A DNA stretch of 64,000 nt from Tenacibaculum sp. 190130A14a (GTDB lineage: Bacteria > Bacteroidota > Bacteroidia > Flavobacteriales > Flavobacteriaceae), in contig NZ_OZ040189.1 of assembly GCF_964048965.1 (NCBI RefSeq), positions 310,001-374,000 on the forward strand, written 5' to 3'. Positions 37,957-45,658 of this stretch are shown here, in pieces (the first letter of the stretch is position 1; each line of letters starts with the position of its first letter). The translations under genes and the position numbers were made by a program. The notes beneath the pieces were generated by a model. That model was not told where the DNA came from, did not search any database, and worked only from the letters and a program-made list of their open reading frames with translations.

Positions 37957-38658
37957 ATGCCTAAAAACAGAGGAAAAGAAGGAAAAGACAATAAGTTATT
38001 CGGACAAGCATTTATGCAGCGAAAAATGAAAGAAGCGGTAAATGATATGTCGTTTTTATTAGAAAGAGGTTATGGAGAATCGTCTTCTTGTGAGTTGGTA
38101 GGGAATCGATATAAGTTAAGCAAACGCCAACAACAAGCCATTAAAGGAATGGCAGCTGGAAATACTGCTGTTAAAAATAGAGAAGAGAAGCTACTTTTTA
38201 AGGAGAATCTTAAAAATAAGGAAATCATTATTGATGGATTTAATCAGGTTATTTTGCTAGAAAGTATGTTGTCGAGTGCGTATTTGTTTAAAGGAAAAGA
38301 TACTGCATATAGAGATTTATCTTCTTTGCATGGAACCTATAAAAGTGTGAGTCAAACAAGCAAAGCTGTTGAAATGATAGGTGACTTACTACATCGTTTT
38401 GAAGTAGCTAAGGTAATTTGGTGTTTTGATAAACCGGTTTCTAATAGTGGGCGTATGAAAACAAAATTGTTAGCACTGGCTGAAGAAAAGCAATACAATT
38501 GGGAGGTTATTTTAGAGAATAATCCCGATAAAGTAATTGCTAATAGTAATTATGTAGCTATTACTTCTGATGCATGGATTTTAGATCGAGTTACAAACTG
38601 GTATAATTTAATGGATGATGTGATTCCGGAAGAATACCAGTTTTTAATTAGTTGTTAG
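37957..38658 (+). CDS. DUF434 domain protein
   Basis: A 233-residue protein. The N-terminal 60 residues (MKEAVNDMSFLLERGYGESSS) fit DUF434. The C-terminal half has EIIIDGFNQVILLE, VIWCFDKPVSNSGRMK and VAITSDAWILDR, with acidic residues at strand ends as in PIN/NYN-type nuclease folds. I therefore suspect RNA cleavage or binding. DUF434 genes are often seen beside RtcB. It is tightly packed with its neighbours. Confidence 0.8.
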   Translation: MPKNRGKEGKDNKLFGQAFMQRKMKEAVNDMSFLLERGYGESSSCELVGNRYKLSKRQQQAIKGMAAGNTAVKNREEKLLFKENLKNKEIIIDGFNQVILLESMLSSAYLFKGKDTAYRDLSSLHGTYKSVSQTSKAVEMIGDLLHRFEVAKVIWCFDKPVSNSGRMKTKLLALAEEKQYNWEVILENNPDKVIANSNYVAITSDAWILDRVTNWYNLMDDVIPEEYQFLISC

Positions 38659-38673
38659 GGAAGAAATTAAAAA

Positions 38674-39342
38674 ATGGAAAAGGAAATTTTGTTTCATAAA
38701 CTAGTTGAGGTACAAAACTATTTCAAACAGGAAAAAGAAAAGCATTATCTAGTTGCATGTAAAGAAGAACATTTAGAATGTTTTGCTGAAAGTTTAGTCA
38801 ATAAAAGCAGTATTGTAGAATTAAATGCTCCTTATTTTGAAGAAGAAATAATTATTGATAGAAGCATATGTGTTGATTCGTTTTCTTTTTTAAACGAGAA
38901 AATGGAACTTTTGAAAACAGTTAAGCACTTTGAAAAAACAATGATCAATGATTTTTTGATTGTACTAGGACAAAGATTAACTTCTGCTACCATAAGAACA
39001 GAAGAAGGATTACCTCCTTTAGACCAAGAAGTGTTTAAGGTGAGTTTTAATTCCTATAACACTCAAATTAGTAAAGCCGTGAGAGCATTTGAAAAACATT
39101 CAGAAAGAACAAAAAATAGTTTTTGGGGAGTTATAAAGGGGAATCCTTGTGAAAAAGAAGAAAAAGTAAAGGAATTATTATGGCATATACTTCAACATAA
39201 AACTTGGTGGAATGTTTTTTATCATTACAAACATGAATTGATTTATGAAGTACGAATCTCGTCTGGACATGGAGCGAGATGGAAGAAAAATAATTTAGAA
39301 TTTATTGGGTTTGTAGAGCCTTTTCTCAACTCTAAAACTTAA
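38674..39342 (+). CDS. Hypothetical protein with C-terminal HGARW motif (222 aa)
   Basis: The last 30 residues hold a conserved-looking signature, EVRISSGHGARWK followed by LEFIGFVEPF. The N-terminal part starts with a helical region and has HYLVACKEEHLECFAESL. I do not recognise the family. It ends the first gene run of the island, 15 bases after the DUF434 gene. Confidence 0.72.
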   Translation: MEKEILFHKLVEVQNYFKQEKEKHYLVACKEEHLECFAESLVNKSSIVELNAPYFEEEIIIDRSICVDSFSFLNEKMELLKTVKHFEKTMINDFLIVLGQRLTSATIRTEEGLPPLDQEVFKVSFNSYNTQISKAVRAFEKHSERTKNSFWGVIKGNPCEKEEKVKELLWHILQHKTWWNVFYHYKHELIYEVRISSGHGARWKKNNLEFIGFVEPFLNSKT

Positions 39343-39381
39343 TTTAAAATCAATCTAATAGAAAAAATCAAATAAAAATAT

Positions 39382-39389
39382 CATATTTG
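39382..39389 (+). promoter_or_regulatory. -7 box ahead of the S24/S26-like gene
   Basis: CATATTTG followed by CAAT is the same box-and-start context seen in the two island leader promoters. A -33 TTTG is not evident. Confidence 0.45.
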
Positions 39390-39472
39390 CAATAGTTCAT
39401 TGAAATGGCTTTCTAATTTTATGAGATATGTAAGACAATAGTGTTTTACATAATTTATAAAATGTAATTATT

Positions 39473-39769
39473 GTGAATTGGAAAATTCAAAAATTAAATA
39501 ATGGAGAAATCATTATTTCAAAAGAGCCAGGTAATTCTATGTTACCTATTTTAAAATCAAAACAACCGGTAAAGTTAAAACCAATTAGTTGGGAAGAATG
39601 TGAGGTTGGAGATATTGTTTATTGTAAAGTTCGTGGAAACTGCTTTACACATCTTGTAAAAGGAAAAAACAATAAAAGAGGTTTGTTAATAGGAAATAAC
39701 CATGGAAGAATTAATGGATGGACTAAAAATGTATATGGAATTGTAGTAGAAATATTACCAATGCCATAG
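39473..39769 (+). CDS. S24/S26 peptidase-fold-like small protein
   Basis: A 98-residue protein. GNSMLPIL near residue 20 matches the catalytic-Ser motif of S24 (LexA) and S26 (signal peptidase) proteins, followed by VGDIVYCKVRGNCFTHLVKG. The usual Lys of the dyad is not visible at the expected place; THLV stands there. LLIGNNHGRINGWT and VYGIVVE complete the small fold. It could be an inactive sensor or a minimal peptidase. The start is a GTG. It precedes the first leader-terminator module of the island. Confidence 0.65.
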   Translation: MNWKIQKLNNGEIIISKEPGNSMLPILKSKQPVKLKPISWEECEVGDIVYCKVRGNCFTHLVKGKNNKRGLLIGNNHGRINGWTKNVYGIVVEILPMP

Positions 39770-39848
39770 GCATTTCAGAAAAGAAAGATAATAGAGAATA
39801 TAGCTTCTCACACATTTTATAAATTATAATAAAAACAAAATATAACCT

Positions 39849-39911
39849 ATGCGCATGCAATTAATACACATATCGGACGCTGAGAAGCGATTTTTATGTC
39901 GTTACCAATAG
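39849..39911 (+). CDS. Leader ORF 1 (20 aa) of the pcfJ-rtcB-prfH block
   Basis: A 20-codon ORF directly before an intrinsic terminator. Its sense codons include those for eight of the ten tRNAs encoded in the array at 46.9-48.1 kb: CAA (4, 20), TTA (5, 16), CAC (7), TCG (9), GAC (10), AAG (13), TGT (17) and TAC (19). Only CCN and CUN codons are missing. GGACGCT at codons 9-11 is perfectly complementary to AGCGTCC in the terminator arm. It shares the string IHIS with leader ORF 3. A second in-frame ATG is at codon 3. Interpreted as an attenuator leader peptide. Confidence 0.6.
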   Translation: MRMQLIHISDAEKRFLCRYQ

Positions 39912-39936
39912 GTTATTGTAGTATAAAATCACTAAA

Positions 39937-39970
39937 AAGCGTCCAAGTTTAAAATTTGGACGTTTTTTTT
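39937..39970 (+). terminator. Attenuator-type terminator 1
   Basis: Stem CGTCCAAGT / ATTTGGACG (one wobble) followed by eight T and ATG. The 5' arm can alternatively pair with a segment in leader ORF 1 (39875-39881, seven perfect base pairs), which would break the terminator. Confidence 0.75.
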
Positions 39971-40121
39971 ATGAAAAATTTTCAGGCTGTTGAAAAAAGA
40001 GTTGCCCGTACTACATAACTAACTACCAGTAGGTTACTAATCTGAAGAAATTCGGACAGGAATTGTATACTTTAAATACAAGGTAAGTAACTGAAAATCA
40101 GAAAAATAAATTCAAAAAATA

Positions 40122-40153
40122 TTTGTGTAGTTCAAAAATCCCTTTCATATTTG
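40122..40153 (+). promoter_or_regulatory. Promoter PA of leader ORF 2
   Basis: TTTG, 20-base spacer, CATATTTG. The box, the spacing and about 60 bases upstream (with ACAGGAA and AATCAG.AAAATAAATT strings) recur ahead of leader ORF 4 near 46.6 kb, so the two are paralogous control regions. Confidence 0.7.
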
Positions 40154-40275
40154 CATCGCAATTCAAGCAAAACAAGAGTACAGTTTTAACTACTATGTTT
40201 ATAATTATCAGGGGAGTCTGGTTTTTATATAAGAAAAATAGAAAGTAAAGCTTAACACATTAAAACGAAGTAAAC

Positions 40276-40359
40276 ATGTTAAAATATCAATTAAACATTA
40301 GTACAGTAATAGAACCAGGTTCTTTTGTACACATGCTTCGCGATTTTCTTCATAAATAG
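40276..40359 (+). CDS. Leader ORF 2 (27 aa) of the pcfJ-rtcB-prfH block
   Basis: A 27-codon ORF between promoter PA and a terminator. It holds codons for nine of the ten array tRNAs: TTA (2, 6), AAA (3, 27), TAT (4), CAA (5), CCA (14), TCT (16), CAC/CAT (19, 26), CTT (21, 25) and GAT (23). Cys is missing. Bases 40335-40346 can pair with the 5' arm of the following terminator over 11 base pairs with a single bulged C. Interpreted as an attenuator leader. Confidence 0.62.
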   Translation: MLKYQLNISTVIEPGSFVHMLRDFLHK

Positions 40360-40383
40360 AAATTACTATAACTTATATATGAG

Positions 40384-40418
40384 AAATCCGAAGCCTAATT
40401 AAAGTTTCGGATTTTTTT
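40384..40418 (+). terminator. Attenuator-type terminator 2, ahead of pcfJ
   Basis: Stem AAATCCGAA / TTCGGATTT followed by a T run and ATG. The 5' arm is also complementary to leader ORF 2 (GCTTCG-C-GATTT against AAATC-CGAAGC), giving mutually exclusive structures. Confidence 0.8.
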
Positions 40419-40491
40419 ATGCCTTTTTAAATAGCCTAGTTTAAAATTCGAAACAATCATTCGACCTTAACCTTTATTGATAAGGTGTTTT

Positions 40492-40587
40492 ATGTATGGG
40501 AAATTCCAATTGCTATATGCGATTGAATTTTACCAGTGGGAAAATAGTAGCCTAAATGAAAAAGTAATAAGTAGTAATAGTTGCTAA
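40492..40587 (+). CDS. Possible small ORF (31 aa) before pcfJ
   Basis: An ATG-started ORF between terminator 2 and pcfJ. It contains codons for only six classes of the array tRNAs and no terminator follows, so it does not fit the leader pattern. A U-G containing hairpin (CAATTGC / GCGATTG) lies inside. It may be spurious or a translational leader. Confidence 0.3.
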   Translation: MYGKFQLLYAIEFYQWENSSLNEKVISSNSC

Positions 40588-40637
40588 ACATTAAGAGGCT
40601 TTACAAGAAAAAATAATCTAGTAAAGAACTTTTAAAA

Positions 40638-41996
40638 ATGAAAAAGAATTGGAATATAAACAAGGTACAAAAAGAGGAAAGAAGTTTTTTAAACCTGGTA
40701 GATAAAAAATACCAAGAGTTTAATATGCCAACACGATACAAAGGAACAATTGACTCAATGCTTCAAGAGTTTTTTTCGAAAACTAGTAGAAAAAGACATG
40801 TATGGAAAAGAGAAGTTTTCAAAAGACTTTTGGTTCACTTGTATAATCAAAAATGTTATGGATTACTTAGAAACTATAATAGTGTAGAAGTTTTACATAA
40901 TATAAGTTCTTTTGGTAATAGAATAGCAAGAACGATAGAAGATTGGGAGCGTAAAAGTTTACATAAAGAAGAGCAATTAAGATCATTAATAAGACACTGT
41001 TTTACCATATATGAAACACCTCGTTTTCTTGAAAGTTCATTTTTTGGAGCTGAGAAAAAATACATGCTTTGGTATGTGCAGTTAGGAAAAGGGAAAAGTG
41101 TTAAAGAGCTGAGTCAAATGCCAGTAAACTTAACGAGTAAAATGGCACATGAGTTTAGAAATGCTCCAGCATATTTTTTGGTAGATGAAGCTTTGAGATA
41201 TGCACAAGCCATAGGTTATGGAGCATCAAGAGAAAAGGCAAAGATGATTTCATCTTCGAGGCTTTCAATTATTAGAGCAAATGAAGAAGTGTTTTGGGCT
41301 TCAGTAGTTCATTTTTTTGTTAGACAGGAAAATCTAAAAAAAGACGAGTTGGATCTTGTGATTGATTATATCACATTTAAATATAGAGAAGACAAATCAT
41401 TTTCTATGAAAAATAGAACCTTAGATGCTCTTGTAAATAGTACTAGAGAATGGCATAGAACTGTTTATGAAAATGAAAAAGAAGAGGTTTTGTATTGGAA
41501 GTCATCTGGAATAAAGCCTTTATACGTTGAAGAAATTGAAAATGGTAAGAAGGTTATTTATAAAACAATCGAGTTATTAAATTCAATGCAATTATATGAT
41601 GAAGGATTTGAAATGCAACATTGTGTTGGTGAATATGATCATGATTGTAAAGTTAAAAATTGCACCATTTTTTCATTGCAAAAAATAGTAGAAGGAGCAT
41701 CAATAGAACGTTTGGCAACAATTGAAGTAAGGTTACCAGAATATGAAATAGCTCAAGCAAAAGCTAAGTTTAATGATGTGCCAGATAAAAAGTCTTTTGA
41801 ATTGATTGATACATGGATTGATAATTCACAAGTCAAAGCAAGAAAAAAGATGGACTATGAAAGGCAGTACTATGTAAATGATGGAGTTGTAGAGAATATA
41901 CAATCAAATTCAGAGAATCAAGGAGCAATAATAGCAGCTGTAAAAATCATCTTGTGGCTGTTATATATCCTAATGAAGATGGCTGCGACAAGTTAA
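40638..41996 (+). CDS. PcfJ-like protein
   Basis: A 452-residue protein. The C-terminal half has the PcfJ signature ELLNSMQLYDEGFEMQHCVGEYDHDC (about residues 312-337) and FSLQKI, plus LATIEVRLPEYEIAQAKAKFND. PcfJ was named on conjugative plasmids, and homologues recur in RNA-repair islands with RtcB; their activity is unknown to me. It ends with a hydrophobic tail (IIAAVKIILWLLYILMKMAA). It is the first gene behind the tandem leader-terminator modules. Confidence 0.82.
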   Translation: MKKNWNINKVQKEERSFLNLVDKKYQEFNMPTRYKGTIDSMLQEFFSKTSRKRHVWKREVFKRLLVHLYNQKCYGLLRNYNSVEVLHNISSFGNRIARTIEDWERKSLHKEEQLRSLIRHCFTIYETPRFLESSFFGAEKKYMLWYVQLGKGKSVKELSQMPVNLTSKMAHEFRNAPAYFLVDEALRYAQAIGYGASREKAKMISSSRLSIIRANEEVFWASVVHFFVRQENLKKDELDLVIDYITFKYREDKSFSMKNRTLDALVNSTREWHRTVYENEKEEVLYWKSSGIKPLYVEEIENGKKVIYKTIELLNSMQLYDEGFEMQHCVGEYDHDCKVKNCTIFSLQKIVEGASIERLATIEVRLPEYEIAQAKAKFNDVPDKKSFELIDTWIDNSQVKARKKMDYERQYYVNDGVVENIQSNSENQGAIIAAVKIILWLLYILMKMAATS

Positions 41997-42001
41997 AAAA
42001 G

Positions 42002-42034
42002 AGAGATGATAATGTAATTTATGTTATCATCTCT
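42002..42034 (+). other. Strong RNA hairpin between pcfJ and rtcB
   Basis: AGAGATGATAA and TTATCATCTCT form a perfect 11-bp stem with an 11-base loop. No T run follows, so it is more likely an RNA-stability or processing element than a terminator. An in-frame upstream ATG for rtcB falls in its loop, which is one reason to prefer the ATG at 42054. Confidence 0.65.
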
Positions 42035-42053
42035 TCAAAAGAAAAATAAAAAG

Positions 42054-43445
42054 ATGGGAAAGAAATTAAAAGGAAAAGACCTAATCAATTTAGGCTTTCC
42101 AAAGAATAATAGCATAAACATCGCCTTAGGGCAAATTAACCGATATAGAAAAAAGGAAAAGAAAGAACGCATTTTAGAAGAAGCAAAAGACGTATTGCTT
42201 CATCCAGAAAAATATCAAGGAAATGCGATTTGGGGGAAAGTTGCAGAAGGTTTAACCAAACCAGTAGAAGTTAAAAAGCATCAATTGCGAAATACAAGAG
42301 CTCCATTTTCAATTTATGGAGAAAACGAAATTGATGAACAAGCAAAGTATCAGTTATACGATGCTTTAAAATTACCCATAGCCGTGCAAGGAGCTTTAAT
42401 GCCCGATGCACATTCAGGGTACGGTTTGCCTATAGGCGGTGTATTAGCTACCGAAAATGCTGTAATTCCATACGGAGTGGGATTAGACATTGGTTGTAGA
42501 ATGGCATTAAGCATATTTCCGATGAAGGCCTCTTATTTAAAAGGGAAGCAACATCAAATGGAAAACATATTAAAAGAGCACACCAAATTTGGAATGTATG
42601 AAACCCATGCTAAAAAACAAGATCATGAAATATTCGAGCGTAGAGAGTTTCAAGACATTCCTTTGGTGAAGAAGTTAAAGATGAAAGCATATAATCAACT
42701 AGGAACTTCGGGTGGTGGAAATCATTTTGTAGAATTCGGAATTGTAAACATCTCTGATGAAAACAATGAATTCAATGTTCCAGTTGGTGAATATGTTGGA
42801 CTATTAACGCACAGTGGCTCGAGAGCTTTGGGAGCAAACATTGCTAAACACTATACTTATTTAGCAAGTAAGCAATGTCCGCTTCCCAAAAATGTACAAC
42901 ATTTAGCATGGTTGGATATGGATACACATGACGGACAAGAGTATTGGCTAGCTATGAACTTAGCTGGAGATTATGCAAAGGCATGTCATGATAATATTCA
43001 TAAACGAATTGCAAAATTGTTAGGTATAAAACCATTAACAATGATTGAGAATCACCACAATTTTGCATGGAAAGAGAAGGTAAATGGAGAGGAACGTATT
43101 GTACACAGAAAGGGAGCAACACCTGCTAATAAAGGAGCATTAGGAATTATTCCAGGATCTATGACTGCGCCAGGATATATTGTTCGTGGTTTAGGAAATC
43201 AAGAAAGTTTACAATCAGCGTCACATGGAGCAGGGAGAAAACATTCTCGAAGAAAATGTAAAGAGAAATTTACCAAAAGCGATATCAAACATCAATTAAA
43301 GATGAATGGAGTAAGCTTAATTGGAGGAGGAGTAGACGAAGCACCTATGGCCTATAAGAACATTAAAAAAGTAATGGGAAATCAGCAAGAGTTGGTTGAG
43401 GTAGTAGGAACTTTTACTCCAAAGATTGTAAGAATGGATAAGTAG
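42054..43445 (+). CDS. rtcB: RtcB RNA ligase, PrfH-associated
   Basis: A 463-residue RNA ligase when started at MGKKLKGKDL. The canonical loop MPDAHSGYGLPIGGV is present. GLDIGCRM supplies the Mn-binding Asp and Cys, and GGGNHFVEFG, LLTHSGSRALG and ENHHNFAW supply Asn/His ligands. ASHGAGR holds the guanylylated His (about residue 391). RtcB joins 2',3'-cyclic phosphate to 5'-OH ends, the ends left by anticodon nucleases and colicin E3-type enzymes. Together with prfH two genes on, it matches the known RtcB-PrfH repair pair. Confidence 0.95.
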   Translation: MGKKLKGKDLINLGFPKNNSINIALGQINRYRKKEKKERILEEAKDVLLHPEKYQGNAIWGKVAEGLTKPVEVKKHQLRNTRAPFSIYGENEIDEQAKYQLYDALKLPIAVQGALMPDAHSGYGLPIGGVLATENAVIPYGVGLDIGCRMALSIFPMKASYLKGKQHQMENILKEHTKFGMYETHAKKQDHEIFERREFQDIPLVKKLKMKAYNQLGTSGGGNHFVEFGIVNISDENNEFNVPVGEYVGLLTHSGSRALGANIAKHYTYLASKQCPLPKNVQHLAWLDMDTHDGQEYWLAMNLAGDYAKACHDNIHKRIAKLLGIKPLTMIENHHNFAWKEKVNGEERIVHRKGATPANKGALGIIPGSMTAPGYIVRGLGNQESLQSASHGAGRKHSRRKCKEKFTKSDIKHQLKMNGVSLIGGGVDEAPMAYKNIKKVMGNQQELVEVVGTFTPKIVRMDK

Positions 43446-43474
43446 TATTCAAAGATTAAATGTGAATTAGAAAT

Positions 43475-43562
43475 CGTCATTACGATGAGCAAAACTTTGT
43501 GAAGCGAAGAAGTAACCTGTTTATCAAATAGGGGATTACTTCCTTCCACTCACAATGATAAC
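43475..43562. repeat. MITE/REP-like element between rtcB and the nucleotidyltransferase-like gene
   Basis: Imperfect inverted ends (CGTCATTACGATGAG ... CTCACAATGATA) with AGCGAAGAAGTAAC / GGGGATTACTTCC in the middle. Related sequences occur at 44848-44870 (half only) and 47257-47331. They carry no coding capacity. Confidence 0.65.
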
Positions 43563-43582
43563 AGTAAAAAAAAGAAAAAGTT

Positions 43583-44140
43583 ATGGGAGCAAATCATAAT
43601 ATAAAAAGATATGGAGAGGTATGGCCAGATTATAAAATAGAGTTTGGTCTTAAAATTTTAGAAAAATTAAAACAATGGATTGTAGTTTCAGGAGGTTGGG
43701 CCTGGCATTTTATGTCAGAAATGAACCACAAAGAGTTCAAACATGCACATGACCATAAGGACATAGACATTTTTGTGAATCCGAAAAATGTAGGAATTGT
43801 AATGCAAATTTTACTGGAGGATGGATTCGAAAAAGTTTGGACTAGATATGACCATATGCCGAGCAACGAAAATTTTAGACGCTATGAAAAAAAAGAATGG
43901 TTACCAACAGGAAAAGAAGTCAGAGTAACGATTGATTTTTTCGAATCCAAAACAATCGAAAGTGTTGAGGTAAATGGTTGGAATGTGGTTGAACCAAAGA
44001 CCTTGTTAGGTTTTTATGCAAACATTCATACAAGTGATAAATGTTGGGCAGTAAAATCGGCTATTAAGCTTTTAGAAAAGGGAGAAAACCTGATTGGAAA
44101 TCCATTGTTGTCAAAAATCCCGTTGATGGGAATAACATAA
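43583..44140 (+). CDS. Nucleotidyltransferase-like protein
   Basis: A 185-residue protein. WIVVSGGWAWHFMSE and HDHKDIDIFVNPKN resemble the GG...DxD pattern of minimal nucleotidyltransferases (MNT/LinB type), with metal-binding Asp residues in DIDIF. VRVTIDFFESK could supply the third Asp. A role in adding nucleotides to RNA ends, or modifying tRNA, is inferred from its neighbours rtcB and prfH. The gene ends three bases before prfH. Confidence 0.7.
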   Translation: MGANHNIKRYGEVWPDYKIEFGLKILEKLKQWIVVSGGWAWHFMSEMNHKEFKHAHDHKDIDIFVNPKNVGIVMQILLEDGFEKVWTRYDHMPSNENFRRYEKKEWLPTGKEVRVTIDFFESKTIESVEVNGWNVVEPKTLLGFYANIHTSDKCWAVKSAIKLLEKGENLIGNPLLSKIPLMGIT

Positions 44141-44143
44141 AAA

Positions 44144-44839
44144 ATGGAAACAAAAGTAATTCAGTTTACCGCAGGTCGTGGTCCTGCTGAATGTACTTGG
44201 GTAGTAGCAAAAGTTTTAAAGGTTTTTATAAAAAATGCTATAGAGAATAAAATTAGCTATGAAGTTCTTTACAAAGAACAAGGAGTTGAAAATGGAACGG
44301 TGCAATCCGTTTCCATTCAACTCAAGGGAAAAGAATTATCGGCATTTTTAAAAAACTGGTTAGGCACTATTCAATGGATTGGAAAATCGACATTTAGAAA
44401 ATACCACAAACGTAAAAATTGGTTTATAGGCTGTTTTGAATTGGAATGCACAAGTGAATTAACACTTGCTGAAAAAGACATCGAATTTCAAGCGATTAGA
44501 AGTTCAGGTCCAGGCGGACAACATGCAAACAAGGTAAGTTCTGCAATTAGAGCAAAACATCGTTTAACAGGAGTTCAAGTATTGGTTTCAGAAAGTCGTT
44601 CGCAACATCAAAACAAAAAAATAGCCATTCAACGTTTAAAGAATTTGGTTGTTGTATATCATATTGAACAATTAAAAAATGCGGTTAGGCAAGAGTGGGA
44701 AAACCATTTGAATTTAGAAAGAGGAAACCCAATTCAAGTATTTAAAGGAACCGATTTTAAACATCAGAAAAAGAAAAAAATACCCTATAAATCTAAACGA
44801 AATCAATTGAAGAAAGATTTACGTAAAGAATTAGAATAA
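44144..44839 (+). CDS. prfH: Peptide chain release factor H (PrfH)
   Basis: A 231-residue class I release-factor homologue. The peptidyl-hydrolysis motif GGQ is at residues 124-126 within RSSGPGGQHANKVSSAIRA. It opens VIQFTAGRGPAECTWVVAKV, typical of PrfH, and lacks the stop-codon-recognition domain. PrfH frees ribosomes whose decoding centre has been cut; RtcB then rejoins the 16S rRNA. It is longer at the N-terminus than rescue factor ArfB. It is followed by half of a REP-like element. Confidence 0.93.
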   Translation: METKVIQFTAGRGPAECTWVVAKVLKVFIKNAIENKISYEVLYKEQGVENGTVQSVSIQLKGKELSAFLKNWLGTIQWIGKSTFRKYHKRKNWFIGCFELECTSELTLAEKDIEFQAIRSSGPGGQHANKVSSAIRAKHRLTGVQVLVSESRSQHQNKKIAIQRLKNLVVVYHIEQLKNAVRQEWENHLNLERGNPIQVFKGTDFKHQKKKKIPYKSKRNQLKKDLRKELE

Positions 44840-44847
44840 CAAAGAAC

Positions 44848-44870
44848 TCGTCATTACGATGAACGAAACA
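44848..44870. repeat. Half copy of the island REP-like element
   Basis: CTCGTCATTACGATGAACGAA matches the left end of the element at 43475. It lies right before the TPR gene, whose start codon is ten bases on. Confidence 0.5.
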
Positions 44871-44877
44871 AAGAAAG

Positions 44878-45408
44878 ATGAAAACATTAGCAAACAATTA
44901 CATATTTAAAGCATTAGATGCTTTTCCATATGATTTAGAAGAAGCTATGGAAGCTTTGACGTATGCATTGGCATATGAAGAAAAAAATGTGATGGCTTTG
45001 TGTTTAATGGGACGCATATATGCAGAACATTTATGTGATTTTGAACAAGCGAAACAATATTATACGGAAGCCTTAGCCGAAAACATCAATGCGTTTCATG
45101 TATATCCAAATTATATCAATGTCTTATTATGGAATGAAGATCACAATGAAGCAGAGCGATTAATCGATTTTGCATTGACCTTAAAAGGAGCCGATAAAGG
45201 AGTGTTGCATGTTGCAAAGGCACAATTGTATGAGCAAAAAGAAAGCTATAAAAAAGCATTAAAGTTTTTAAAGGAAGCAAAGAAGTATACCTATAATGAA
45301 AGTTATATGTATACGATTAAAGAGCATATTTCAAGAGTAGAAGACAAGATTCCTAAGAAAAAGAAGCAAAAAAGTAAAAAAAAGGAGAACAAGAAATGCT
45401 ATGGCTAG
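44878..45408 (+). CDS. TPR-repeat protein
   Basis: A 176-residue helical protein with about three tetratricopeptide-like repeats (for example EAMEALTYALAYEEKNVMAL, QAKQYYTEALAENINAFHVY and KALKFLKEAKKYT). It ends with a Lys-rich tail that may bind RNA. Known TPR proteins act as scaffolds, and no catalytic residues are seen. The stop overlaps the ATG of the next small gene. Confidence 0.82.
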   Translation: MKTLANNYIFKALDAFPYDLEEAMEALTYALAYEEKNVMALCLMGRIYAEHLCDFEQAKQYYTEALAENINAFHVYPNYINVLLWNEDHNEAERLIDFALTLKGADKGVLHVAKAQLYEQKESYKKALKFLKEAKKYTYNESYMYTIKEHISRVEDKIPKKKKQKSKKKENKKCYG

Positions 45409-45550
45409 AAATAATAAATTGGGTAGTGAATATACCAAGATGAAAAGGAGAGAATTTCGAGTAAAATGTAAAAGAATCTTAAGGTTAAGAAAGAAGGGGA
45501 TTTTTATAGAATTTCCTTTGTATAGGAAAACAATGAATTGGGATTGGTAA
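45401..45550 (+). CDS. Small basic protein (49 aa)
   Basis: An ATG overlapping the TPR gene's stop (ATGGCTAG) opens a 49-codon ORF. The product is strongly basic (KMKRREFRVKCKRILRLRKK) and ends with MNWDW. The overlap and the charge suggest a real, coupled, RNA-binding peptide. I do not know the family. Confidence 0.5.
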   Translation: MARNNKLGSEYTKMKRREFRVKCKRILRLRKKGIFIEFPLYRKTMNWDW

Positions 45551-45590
45551 TTCTATACAAAAACTCCAAGAGGGAAAATTGCTAAAAAAA

Positions 45591-45620
45591 GCCTCATTAT
45601 AACAAGGCGTATAATGAGGC
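45591..45620 (+). other. Strong RNA hairpin before the exonuclease gene
   Basis: GCCTCATTATA and TATAATGAGGC form a perfect 11-bp stem with an eight-base loop and no T run. It resembles the intergenic hairpin at 42002 and may protect or process the mRNA. Confidence 0.6.
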
Positions 45621-45658
45621 ATTCATAAAAGCTCTTTGAATAGAAAAAATGAAAAAAA

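Noticed and set aside
40492..40587. Fifth leader peptide before pcfJ
   Set aside because: It covers only six of ten tRNA classes and no terminator follows, so it is listed only as a possible small ORF.
42021..42053. Upstream start of the second rtcB
   Set aside because: The ATG lies in the loop of an 11-bp hairpin and the extension is not RtcB-like; the ATG at 42054 begins with the family's usual KGKDL segment.
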